A stretch of DNA of 16,203 nucleotides, from the NCBI GenBank assembly GCA_002452095.1, contig DKEG01000052.1, positions 4,413-20,615 of the forward strand. The letters run 5' to 3'. Below are positions 5,216 through 12,794 of this stretch, piece by piece. The number at the start of each line of letters is the position of its first letter. Positions within the stretch are counted from its first letter, which is position 1. Under the pieces are notes generated by a model. It saw only the letters and a list, made by a program, of their open reading frames with translations. It searched no databases and was not told the origin of the DNA. The stretch is from Bacteroidales bacterium UBA6828 (lineage in GTDB: Bacteria > Bacteroidota > Bacteroidia > Bacteroidales > Paludibacteraceae). The position numbers and the translations under genes are program-made.

Positions 5216-7291
5216 ATGAACAAAATCATTTTTACGGGGCTTTTGCTCCTCGTTTGTTCATTCGCCCCGCTGTACGCACAGACCAAAGACTCCATCAGGA
5301 GCGTTGAGTTCCAAGAAATCAGCGTTACCGCCTCCCGCAAAGCGGAGCATGCGGTATTGGCTACCCAATCGGCAGAACAGGTGTCGTCCGACGAGATGCA
5401 CCTGCGGGCAGGACATAGCCTGATGAGTACTTTGTCGCACACCCCCGGTGTACAATCGATGGACATCGGTGTGGGGTTCAGCAAACCGATGATACGCGGT
5501 TTGGGCTTCCAGCGTATAGCCGTGGCGGAGAACAACGTCAAACAAGAAGGTCAGCAATGGGGTGCTGACCATGGTTTGGAGATAGATGCCAACAATGTGG
5601 ACGGCGTGCGGATTATCAAAGGTCCGGCTTCCGTGCTCTACGGCAGCGATGCCATGGGTGGGGTGATAGAGATACTCCCGCCCGCCATTCCCCGGAACGA
5701 CACCTTGGGGGCGGAGATTGCCCTGCGTTGCCAGACCGTCAATATCGGTTTGGGTGGCACGGCTATGTGCTACCTGAAGCGCGGACATTGGTATGCCCGT
5801 CTGCGCTACAGCGAGCGGCATTGGGCGGATTACAGCGTGCCTGCCGACAGCTTCACCTACCTCAGTATGCGTCTGCCTATCCGCAAGCGGCGGTTGCAAA
5901 ACACGGCGGGGCTGGAGCGCAGCGGCAATGCACTGCTGGTGTATCAGCGGGGCGGCTACCGCAGCGAACTGACGCTGAGCGACACCTACCAGAAAGCGGG
6001 TTTCTTCAGCGGGGCGCACGGTATTCCCAATGCAGCGCAGTTGGACAGTGCGGACAGCCGTTGGGACATCGCTTTGCCGTTCAGCAGCGTCAACCACCTG
6101 AAAGTTACTTCGTGCAACCGCTGGACGCACGGTTTCACACAGACCACCCTCACCCTCGGCTACCAACTCAACCACCGCGAGGAGTGGAGCCGCTTCCATA
6201 CGCACGTACTCGGGCAGCAGCCGCCTGCCGTGGACCCCGACAAAGAGTTGATGCTGCACCTGCATACGGCTTCGGCTAACCTGCAGATGCGCTTCACGCC
6301 CTCCACCGAGTGGGAGCATTATGCCGGCGTATCGGCTATGTATCAGCACAACAGTATCGGTGGCTATTCGTTCCTGATACCGGCTTACCAACGTGCCGAA
6401 GCGGGGGCATACTACTTGGTTAATTGGCTGCCGTTGTCCTGCTGGACATTCAGTGCGTCTCTCCGCTATGACTACGGATATATACATAGTCAGCCGCACG
6501 CCTCGACCGTGCAGGAGATACGGCGGCACCTGAACAACTACTCGCTTGCCGCCGGTGCGGAGTACAAGACGCTCCGCCATCAACTGCAGATACATATAGG
6601 CAGGGCGTTCCGTATGCCGTCGGTCAACGAACTGGCAAGCAACGGCGTACACCATGGTGCATTCCGCCACGAGATGGGCGACAGCCGTCTGCCGAGCGAA
6701 CAGGGCTGGCAAGCCGATGTGTCGTACCGCTATACGCACGAGCGTGTGGAAGTGAGCGTATCGCCGTTTGTCAGTTACTACACCCATTATATCTATCTGC
6801 GCCCGACAGGACTATGGTCAGACCTGCCCGATGCGGGGCAGATATACCGCTACACCGACTCGCCCGCACTCTTTGCCGGCGGCGAACTGCGTACCAAAGT
6901 GCGCCTCGTGGCACGACTCTACTATACGTTGCTCGGCGAATATGTGCATACGTATAATATACAGAGCCACACCGCCTTGCCGTTTTCTCCGCCGGCTTCC
7001 ATGCGCAACAGCATCGGCTGGGAAGACCGCCTGTGGCGTCTCGAGATAGAGTGCCAGACGGTAGCCCCGCAACGGCATATCGCCCACAACGAGGACCCGA
7101 CACCCGGCTACACCCTCCTGCACGCCGTGGCGAGTGTGGACGTACCGCTTCCAAGAGGCAGGATGTCCATCGTCCTGCAAGGCAACAACTTACTCAACAA
7201 GGCATATCTCAACCACCTCAGTTTCTATCGCAAGATAGAACTCCCCGAGGCGGGTATAGATATACAAACAACTATTCGTTTCACTTTTTAA
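5216..7291 (+). CDS. TonB-dependent outer-membrane receptor, probably for a metal or metal complex
   Basis: A 691-residue receptor. It has a signal peptide (about 1-21, ending APLYA before QTKD), a TonB-box-like start (EFQEISVTASR, 31-41) and a plug domain (about 40-155). The plug shows the motifs HTPGVQSMDIG, RGLGFQR, QWGADHGLEID and IIKGPASVLYGSDAMGGVIE. A beta barrel follows to the C-terminal aromatic residue (RFTF). It lacks the N-terminal carboxypeptidase-regulatory domain of the receptor at 1218-3701. The QWGADHG plug motif, a His cluster near residue 480 (GVHHGAFRHE) and HIAHNEDPTPGY near 625 fit metal receptors of the ZnuD or haem type. It is flanked by a Cys/His-rich protein (38 bases upstream) and a His-rich lipoprotein (12 bases downstream). 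That context favours zinc or copper, but the substrate is not proven. Confidence 0.88.
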   Translation: MNKIIFTGLLLLVCSFAPLYAQTKDSIRSVEFQEISVTASRKAEHAVLATQSAEQVSSDEMHLRAGHSLMSTLSHTPGVQSMDIGVGFSKPMIRGLGFQRIAVAENNVKQEGQQWGADHGLEIDANNVDGVRIIKGPASVLYGSDAMGGVIEILPPAIPRNDTLGAEIALRCQTVNIGLGGTAMCYLKRGHWYARLRYSERHWADYSVPADSFTYLSMRLPIRKRRLQNTAGLERSGNALLVYQRGGYRSELTLSDTYQKAGFFSGAHGIPNAAQLDSADSRWDIALPFSSVNHLKVTSCNRWTHGFTQTTLTLGYQLNHREEWSRFHTHVLGQQPPAVDPDKELMLHLHTASANLQMRFTPSTEWEHYAGVSAMYQHNSIGGYSFLIPAYQRAEAGAYYLVNWLPLSCWTFSASLRYDYGYIHSQPHASTVQEIRRHLNNYSLAAGAEYKTLRHQLQIHIGRAFRMPSVNELASNGVHHGAFRHEMGDSRLPSEQGWQADVSYRYTHERVEVSVSPFVSYYTHYIYLRPTGLWSDLPDAGQIYRYTDSPALFAGGELRTKVRLVARLYYTLLGEYVHTYNIQSHTALPFSPPASMRNSIGWEDRLWRLEIECQTVAPQRHIAHNEDPTPGYTLLHAVASVDVPLPRGRMSIVLQGNNLLNKAYLNHLSFYRKIELPEAGIDIQTTIRFTF

Positions 7292-7303
7292 TCATTTATC
7301 ATT

Positions 7304-7780
7304 ATGAAAACAAATGTTTTGGTTTCAGTTCCGGCACTTATGTGCTTCGTATTCACATGCTTGGTGTTCATCGGTTGTGAAAAGCAAGACGCCGACACCA
7401 CCAAACCCGTCATCTCACTCTCCGAACCCGAAGAAGGTGAAGAAGTCCGGACAGGCAAGAGTATGCACCTCGAAATGGACTTGTCCGACGATGTAGCGTT
7501 GGCAGGTTATATGGTGGAGGTGCATAACAACTTCGACCACCACGGGCATAAGGCTCCCGCACGTGCTGCCGAGGACAGTGTGGTGTTCTATTTCAAGCAG
7601 TCGTACGAGATTTCGGGGCGCAACCAGCACATCCACTCGCACGATGTAGTCATCCCCGCCAATGCCAAAGCGGGCGACTACCATCTGATGGTGTATTGCA
7701 CCGACGCTGCCGGCAACCAGTCGTTTGTGGCGCGTAACATCGTCCTCTCGCCCGATGCAGAGCATCATCATCACGAATAA
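7304..7780 (+). CDS. His-rich lipoprotein, DUF4625-like
   Basis: A 158-residue protein with a lipoprotein signal peptide (lipobox-like VFIGC, acylated Cys at 25). After a short charged linker comes a beta-sandwich-like domain: TTKPVISLSEPEEGEEV, then MHLEMDLSDDVALAGYMVEV, and the closing DYHLMVYCTDAAGNQS. This matches the Bacteroidota DUF4625 type as I recall it. Histidines are concentrated in HNNFDHHGHK (about 70-79), HIHSHD (about 111-116) and a C-terminal HHHHE. It follows the receptor by 12 bases and is followed by a terminator, so it is the last gene of the operon. A periplasm- or surface-anchored metal-binding partner of the receptor is likely; this is inferred. Confidence 0.82.
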   Translation: MKTNVLVSVPALMCFVFTCLVFIGCEKQDADTTKPVISLSEPEEGEEVRTGKSMHLEMDLSDDVALAGYMVEVHNNFDHHGHKAPARAAEDSVVFYFKQSYEISGRNQHIHSHDVVIPANAKAGDYHLMVYCTDAAGNQSFVARNIVLSPDAEHHHHE

Positions 7781-7804
7781 CACCCCCTAAAAAGGATGTG
7801 ATAC

Positions 7805-7843
7805 ACAAAGAGGCTGCCTGGCAAGTACAGGCAGCCTCTTTGT
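7805..7843. terminator. Bidirectional intrinsic terminator
   Basis: ACAAAGAGGCTGCCTG (7805-7820) pairs perfectly over 16 bp with 7828-7843 around a 7-base loop. It lies between the convergent ends of the lipoprotein gene (7780) and the ResB-CcsA gene (7859) and is A-rich on one side and T-rich on the other, so it can serve both. Its GAGGCTGCCTG core is shared with the terminator at 12734-12780. Confidence 0.9.
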
Positions 7844-7858
7844 ATGTTTCTTTGCTTG

Positions 7859-9964
7859 TTATGCGTAGGCGTGCAAGCCGCCGAGGAGGAAATTGACCCC
7901 GAAATAGGTAAAGAGAACGGATAGAAACGCCAGCAGGCAATAGATATGGAACACATGCGGGCGGCGGAAGAAAGGCAGCGACTGCGCATGCAGCGGAGCG
8001 GCATAGACGAGCAGCGTAATCAACGCCCATACCTCTTTCGGGTCCCAACCCCAATAGCGTCCCCACGATACATTCGCCCATACCGCACCGAGGAAGATAC
8101 CGACCGCTAGGCAGCACACCGCGGGGCGCAGGAGTGTACGGGAAAAATGCATCAGCCGTTGCTGCCGCTCCGCGTTGCCGCACAATGCCACGACGCTATT
8201 GAGCATTACAAACGCCAAGAGGGCGTAACTGAGCATAATGATACTGACGTGGAGACTCAGCAGCGGCGACTGCAATACGGGCATCAAGTGGGTGATCTGC
8301 GGATTGGAAGCCGACATCATACTGACGAGGAGGGGCATAGAGGCAAGTAACAGTCCGAACTGACTATTACTTGCTGCCATTTGTAAATTTGTAAACTTGT
8401 GAATTTGTAAATAATACCGTATATCTCCTATTATGGCAAGCAGCATAATGAACCAGGCGAGGGACTGCATGGTCTCGTGTCCGTTGGAGAGGGGGATATG
8501 CCCGCTGACGTACCAACGCCAAACTAGCATAGCCGTAAGGAACAGCCATATTGCCGTCAGACATACCGTATTGAGTATCCGCCACCAGCGCGGGAGAACT
8601 TTCCCCCTCCCCTGTGCAATGCACCAGACCAGAAAGAACAGCAGTCCCAAAGAGACGGCCACCATTGCCAAGGGCTTGGTATAGGGGAACGCCGCCCAGC
8701 GTTGCTCGGCACGGAAATGCGCTTCGGTGGGGAGATTGTCCGCACCGACATATTTCTGCTGGTAGAGACGTATCTTTTTCAGAGTCTCGTTGGCTTCGAT
8801 ATTCCGTCCTTGCATCAGGTCGTACGCCACATACTGGAGGGCATACATACGGAAATTCCACTCGTCGTGCGACAGGCTGTCCGCCGCTCCGGCCGAATTG
8901 ATGTCGCACCAGCCGTGTGCAGAAGGCCAAATCTTCAGCAGCGAACCGCCTGCCACCATACGGAAGACCATCTCCCGTTCACGGTTCTGCTGCGGTTTGC
9001 GCGACTGCCGGAGCGGCACCTGCGCCCAGTCGTCGTAGTAGAACAAGATACCCGTCAGCACCTGCTCCGCGATGTAGCGGGTGCCGTCTTCGGCATGGTA
9101 ACAGTTATGCCCGTAGAGTTTGGTGCATACATCATTTGCCAGCACCGACATCGGGCAGATGCGCCCGTTGTACTCCACATAGAGGTTGCCGAAAGTCTCC
9201 GCCACCGGGCGTTGCAGCGTCTTGGGGGCAGCCGCAGCCGACAGTGGCAAAGCACAAAGCAAAACAAACACCGCTGTAGCCTTGCCCCCCTTAAAAACCT
9301 TACAAGCCTTTTTCGGCACAAACAGATACAGCAGCATACTGACCAGCAGAAGGATATAACCCGAGTAGGTAACGGCTATGCCGGCGGGGTCATGGGTCAG
9401 CAGAAGCGTACATCCGCCTGCATCCTCGTCATAGGACGACTGATAGAACCGCCACCCGCGGTAGCGGAAAATATGATTCATAGAGAGTTCCGCCGTGGCG
9501 GTTTCGCCCGCCGAGCGGACAGAAATACGGCTCAAGTAATCCTCCGGGGTAGCAGTACCGGCATAGTACTGCACTTGGAAATCGTCCAAAGCAACCGTAA
9601 ACGGCAGTGTTTTCTCTGTTCCCTCGCGGGTAAAATACGTACGGGTACTGTCGCCTATACGGAGAGGTACAGCCCCCTCGATGCCGAAGGTATGGGTAAG
9701 CATTGCCCCGAGCAGTATCACCACAAACGCCAAATGGATACCGAACACCGACCAACGCATTCTGCCACTGCGGAAAGCCGCGATGACATACCAGCCGCCG
9801 AACAGCACCGCCAACGCCCACAGCGCAACCGTCCACGGGGCGGTATAGAACCAGTGCACTGCCACCTCCGTTCCGCATAGTTTCTCCACAATAGTGGCTA
9901 TCACAAGCAACACGGCTATCACGCCCATCAACGAAAAAGCGATATTTCTGATGTATCTCTGCAT
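7859..9964 (-). CDS. ResB-CcsA fusion, cytochrome c maturation (system II)
   Basis: A 701-residue inner-membrane protein that joins ResB-like and CcsA domains and would transport haem to, and attach it onto, exported cytochromes c. The N-terminal part has transmembrane helices (about 7-25, 43-60 and 71-95) and a ResB-like periplasmic region (TLPFTVALDDFQVQYY). A second periplasmic region follows a helix near 240-265. The C-terminal third is multi-helical and carries the CcsA tryptophan-rich haem motif WGRYWGWDPKEVW at 634-646, the GHIPLSNGHETM stretch near 485-500 and a conserved-type LHVSIIMLSYA His. I chose the ATG at 9964 because MQRYIRNIAF directly precedes the first helix; an upstream in-frame ATG at 10030 would add 22 residues. 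No nrf or cytochrome gene is adjacent here. It converges on the operon ending at 7780. Confidence 0.87.
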   Translation of the reverse strand: MQRYIRNIAFSLMGVIAVLLVIATIVEKLCGTEVAVHWFYTAPWTVALWALAVLFGGWYVIAAFRSGRMRWSVFGIHLAFVVILLGAMLTHTFGIEGAVPLRIGDSTRTYFTREGTEKTLPFTVALDDFQVQYYAGTATPEDYLSRISVRSAGETATAELSMNHIFRYRGWRFYQSSYDEDAGGCTLLLTHDPAGIAVTYSGYILLLVSMLLYLFVPKKACKVFKGGKATAVFVLLCALPLSAAAAPKTLQRPVAETFGNLYVEYNGRICPMSVLANDVCTKLYGHNCYHAEDGTRYIAEQVLTGILFYYDDWAQVPLRQSRKPQQNREREMVFRMVAGGSLLKIWPSAHGWCDINSAGAADSLSHDEWNFRMYALQYVAYDLMQGRNIEANETLKKIRLYQQKYVGADNLPTEAHFRAEQRWAAFPYTKPLAMVAVSLGLLFFLVWCIAQGRGKVLPRWWRILNTVCLTAIWLFLTAMLVWRWYVSGHIPLSNGHETMQSLAWFIMLLAIIGDIRYYLQIHKFTNLQMAASNSQFGLLLASMPLLVSMMSASNPQITHLMPVLQSPLLSLHVSIIMLSYALLAFVMLNSVVALCGNAERQQRLMHFSRTLLRPAVCCLAVGIFLGAVWANVSWGRYWGWDPKEVWALITLLVYAAPLHAQSLPFFRRPHVFHIYCLLAFLSVLFTYFGVNFLLGGLHAYA

Positions 9965-10107
9965 AGTTATTCCGATAAGACCAACCAAAAAAGAATGCAA
10001 GAACCATACCGTTGCACAGCAGGAAACCATACCTAAAAATAGGTAAATTAAAAGGACAACCGTAAAATATACACAATATGCAGTCCCTATGCTTCATAGT
10101 ACCAATT

Positions 10108-10140
10108 ACGTAGAAAAGACGTAGAAAGGACGTAGAAAAG
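10108..10140. repeat. Three tandem 11-bp repeats (ACGTAGAAAAG)
   Basis: ACGTAGAAAAG (10108-10118), ACGTAGAAAGG (10119-10129) and ACGTAGAAAAG (10130-10140) differ at only one base. The array sits between divergent genes, about 120 bases upstream of the amylase -33 box. Confidence 0.85.
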
Positions 10141-10172
10141 ATTGGTGTTTAGCCTATGCATAAGCCGCCTTT

Positions 10173-10214
10173 TTATACACTTTATACACTATACATATTG
10201 CATAAAGTGTATAA
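10173..10214. promoter_or_regulatory. Nonamer TTATACACT twice direct and once inverted: candidate operator
   Basis: TTATACACT is at 10173-10181 and again immediately at 10182-10190; its exact inverse AGTGTATAA is at 10206-10214. The first copy and the inverse form a 12-bp inverted repeat (10174-10185 with 10202-10213). The site ends 45 bases before the amylase -33 box, suitable for a regulator of that gene. No regulator gene is adjacent. Confidence 0.5.
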
Positions 10215-10259
10215 TAGATTATTGTTATGATGCGGTTGCAATGGGTAAATGAACATAGA

Positions 10260-10291
10260 TTTGCAAATCTCATAGAAATATACTATCTTTG
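10260..10291 (+). promoter_or_regulatory. Bacteroidota-type promoter for the amylase gene
   Basis: TTTG at 10260-10263, 20 bases, then TATCTTTG at 10284-10291 matches the consensus exactly. The start codon at 10342 lies 50 bases downstream. No Shine-Dalgarno sequence is visible; the leader is T-rich (GTTTTTTTCC). Confidence 0.8.
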
Positions 10292-10341
10292 CGGAGTTTT
10301 TGAATTATTTTGTGTACTAACCTTAGATTTGTTTTTTTCCG

Positions 10342-12714
10342 ATGAAGAAAATTTACCTGTTCTTTTTTACGCTTGCATTGTGCATATCTGCGTGGGCGGA
10401 GCCATACTTTGTGCGCATAAACGGCACGACCGACTATCCCGCCGCCGCTATGAGCGAGGCGGATATACAGGGACGCACCCAGTACAAAGCCGCCTGCGTG
10501 GCACTCCAAGCGGGCGACGTACTGACCTGCTACGATCAAGGCAGTACCACCGCATGGACGATTGCCGCCCTTGACCCGTACGGGGCATATACCTCATTCA
10601 CCGCCTCCGCCACAGGGCTGACCTGCAACACCGCAGGCACATACGACATCTATATCAAGATGCAATACGGGAACGATATGTGGTATATCGAAGAGGGCAA
10701 AGACTGCGGCAGCACACCCGGGAACCCGGACACACCCGACCCTACCCCCGATCCCGAAGAACCGGTTACCTACTCCACCTCCGTTCCATCGCAATGCACG
10801 GATGTGATGCTGCAGGCTTTCTACTGGGACTCGTACAAGACAAGCGGGCTCAAGCACGGCACAACCCGCTGGCAGAACCTGTCGGCAGAGTCGGGCGAGA
10901 TAGCCGCTTATTTCGACCTCGTATGGCTTCCGCCCTCGGCTAAAGCCTCGGGCGTAGGCTACCACCCTGCGCAGTACTGCAACCAGAACTCGGCGTGGGG
11001 CAGCCGTGCCGCCCTCGAGACACTGATTGGCAACCTGCATGCAGGGGGAGCGAAAGTGATAGCCGACATCGTCATCAACCACACCGACAACAAATCGAGT
11101 TGGTGCGATTTCTACACGGAGGACTTCGGCAAATACGGTTCGTTCAGCCCCGATGCGTCGTGGATATGCAAGACCGACGAGATGAACAGCGACAGCAAGG
11201 CGGGCACCTGCAAAGGAAAAGCCACAGGAGCCGCTGACGACGGCTACGAAAGCGAGGCGAACTACGCCGCTGCTCGCGACTGGGACCACCAAAATGCCGA
11301 AGTGCGCAAGATGTTCTGCGCTTACCTGCAATGGATGAAAAACGAGATGCAGTACGACGGCTGGCGGTACGACTACTGCAAGGGTTTCCACAACTCGCAC
11401 ATCAACGAGTACAACCGAGCCGCAGGCAACTATTTCTCGGTAATGGAATACTGGGACGGCAACAAGAACACCCTCTGGAGCCGCATACAAGACGCGGGCT
11501 GCAATACGCTCACTTTCGACTTCGGCACGAAATACGATGCGTTCAACAATTCGCTTGCCGCGGGCAACTACTCGGGCTGCAAGGCTCCCGGTTTATTGGG
11601 TTTAGGCAAAGGCAAGTACGCCGTAACGTTTGTGGACAGCCACGACACCTACCAGCGCGACAACAACGAGTTCGGCGGTAAGGGCAACTCGATGACCACA
11701 GCGATGAAAGCAAAAGTGCTGCAAGCCAATGCGTTTATCCTCTCTATGCCCGGTGTGCCGTGTGTGTTCTACCCGCACTGGAAAGAGTATAAAGATGCCA
11801 TTGCGCCTATGGTGCTGGCACGCAAGACAGCAGGTGTGCACTCGGAGAGCAGTGTATCCGACGAGGGCGACGCAAGCGGCTACCGCGCGACGGTAACAGG
11901 CAAGAACGGCACACTCATTCTCGAACTCGGCAACCGCGTATCGGCATCCCAAACAGGCTACACCAAAGCCGCAGCGGGGACAGGGTATGCAATGTGGATA
12001 CGGACCACGCAGGCGGTGGCACCCAAATTGGTCGTTACCCCCGGCAGCACCACCTTCAAGACCGATACACTGCGTATTGAGATGAAGACCATCGGCGGCA
12101 CCGAGACGGCAGAGATATACTATACCATCGACGGTACCGACCCGAAGACCTCCACCACCCGCATTGCAGGTGGAAGCGAGGTGTCGTTCACTATCAACAA
12201 CACCGTTACCCTTATGGCATACGCCAAGACGGCAAACACCGAGACCGCTGTACAGACCTACACCTATACCCGCAAAGAGCCACAGACCACACCGATCACG
12301 GTATCGTTCTACAAGCCCGCTTCGTGGGCGAAAGTGTATCTCTATGCGTGGACAGGAAGCAGTACGGCTATTCTTGGCAAATGGCCTGGGACGGAACTGA
12401 CACAGCAGAACGCCAACGGGTTCTATTTCTATCAGTTCGATGCCACCATAAAAGAAGTGAACTTTATCTTCAACGGTGGCAGCGGAAAAGAACAGACCTC
12501 CGACCTGTGGACGGACGAAGACGTATGCTATGTGTGGTCGGCAGGCGCAGAGAAACTGCAACCCGACTGTATCTATACCGCCCTTGACGAGACGGAACAC
12601 ACCCCCGCAGTGCTTGACCTCAATGCCCCGATGTATAATATCCTAGGTATGCCCGTGGACGCAACGTACCGCGGTATCGTCATACAAAACGGACACAAGT
12701 TCCTGCTGAAATAA
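10342..12714 (+). CDS. Secreted multidomain GH13 alpha-amylase with T9SS sorting tail
   Basis: A 790-residue starch hydrolase. Order: signal peptide (1-19, ending SAWA before EP); an N-terminal beta module, possibly carbohydrate-binding (about 20-117); a Pro/Thr linker (about 122-142, PDTPDPTPDPEEP); the GH13 barrel (about 148-500); domain C (to about 560). Catalytic motifs are intact: DIVINH (D242-H247), GWRYDYCKG with nucleophile D344, VMEYWDG with acid/base E369, and FVDSHD with H434 and D435. A chitobiase-C-like module (about 572-655, YYTIDGTDPKTST) and a CBM26-like starch-binding module (about 660-745, VSFYKPASWAKVYLYAW) follow. The C-terminal end YNILGMPVDATYRGIVIQNG plus HKFLLK is a type IX secretion sorting domain, so the enzyme should be surface-bound or released. 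It has its own promoter and terminator and no susC/susD neighbours here. Confidence 0.92.
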   Translation: MKKIYLFFFTLALCISAWAEPYFVRINGTTDYPAAAMSEADIQGRTQYKAACVALQAGDVLTCYDQGSTTAWTIAALDPYGAYTSFTASATGLTCNTAGTYDIYIKMQYGNDMWYIEEGKDCGSTPGNPDTPDPTPDPEEPVTYSTSVPSQCTDVMLQAFYWDSYKTSGLKHGTTRWQNLSAESGEIAAYFDLVWLPPSAKASGVGYHPAQYCNQNSAWGSRAALETLIGNLHAGGAKVIADIVINHTDNKSSWCDFYTEDFGKYGSFSPDASWICKTDEMNSDSKAGTCKGKATGAADDGYESEANYAAARDWDHQNAEVRKMFCAYLQWMKNEMQYDGWRYDYCKGFHNSHINEYNRAAGNYFSVMEYWDGNKNTLWSRIQDAGCNTLTFDFGTKYDAFNNSLAAGNYSGCKAPGLLGLGKGKYAVTFVDSHDTYQRDNNEFGGKGNSMTTAMKAKVLQANAFILSMPGVPCVFYPHWKEYKDAIAPMVLARKTAGVHSESSVSDEGDASGYRATVTGKNGTLILELGNRVSASQTGYTKAAAGTGYAMWIRTTQAVAPKLVVTPGSTTFKTDTLRIEMKTIGGTETAEIYYTIDGTDPKTSTTRIAGGSEVSFTINNTVTLMAYAKTANTETAVQTYTYTRKEPQTTPITVSFYKPASWAKVYLYAWTGSSTAILGKWPGTELTQQNANGFYFYQFDATIKEVNFIFNGGSGKEQTSDLWTDEDVCYVWSAGAEKLQPDCIYTALDETEHTPAVLDLNAPMYNILGMPVDATYRGIVIQNGHKFLLK

Positions 12715-12733
12715 GCAACGGGCTATACAAACA

Positions 12734-12780
12734 TACAAAAACAACAGGCTGCCTCTATCAGACAGCCTGTTGTTTTTGTA
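12734..12780. terminator. Bidirectional intrinsic terminator with 18-bp perfect stem
   Basis: The arm 12734-12751 (TACAAAAACAACAGGCTG) pairs exactly with 12763-12780 around an 11-base loop. The 3' arm holds GTTGTTTTTG, and the mirror arm gives a U-run on the other strand. It separates the convergent amylase (ends 12714) and galK (ends 12795) genes. Confidence 0.93.
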
Positions 12781-12794
12781 TCGTTCCTATATAT

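Larger units (their letters stand above)
9965..10341. other. Divergent intergenic region upstream of ResB-CcsA and amylase
   Basis: About 375 bases holding a small palindrome ACCTA-AAAA-TAGGT (10031-10044), three 11-bp tandem repeats (10108-10140), a nonamer inverted and direct repeat (10173-10214) and the amylase promoter (10260-10291). No promoter matching the Bacteroidota consensus was found for the leftward ResB-CcsA gene, and no gene is seen. Confidence 0.55.

Noticed and set aside
5258..6787. Minus-strand open frame (509 codons) opposite the TonB receptor
   Set aside because: Antisense to a recognisable receptor; no domain, signal or promoter of its own.
8590..8610. GGGGAGGGGGAAAG stretch in ResB-CcsA as a fourth palindromic element
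   Set aside because: C/G-rich but not an inverted repeat, and it encodes ordinary sequence of the protein.
8702..9880. Plus-strand open frame (392 codons) opposite ResB-CcsA
   Set aside because: Shadow of a well-supported gene with intact haem-binding motif on the other strand.
9965..10030. Longer N-terminus for ResB-CcsA starting at 10030
   Set aside because: In-frame ATG exists, but the added 22 residues are not needed and the ATG at 9964 directly precedes the basic start of the first helix. Not excluded.
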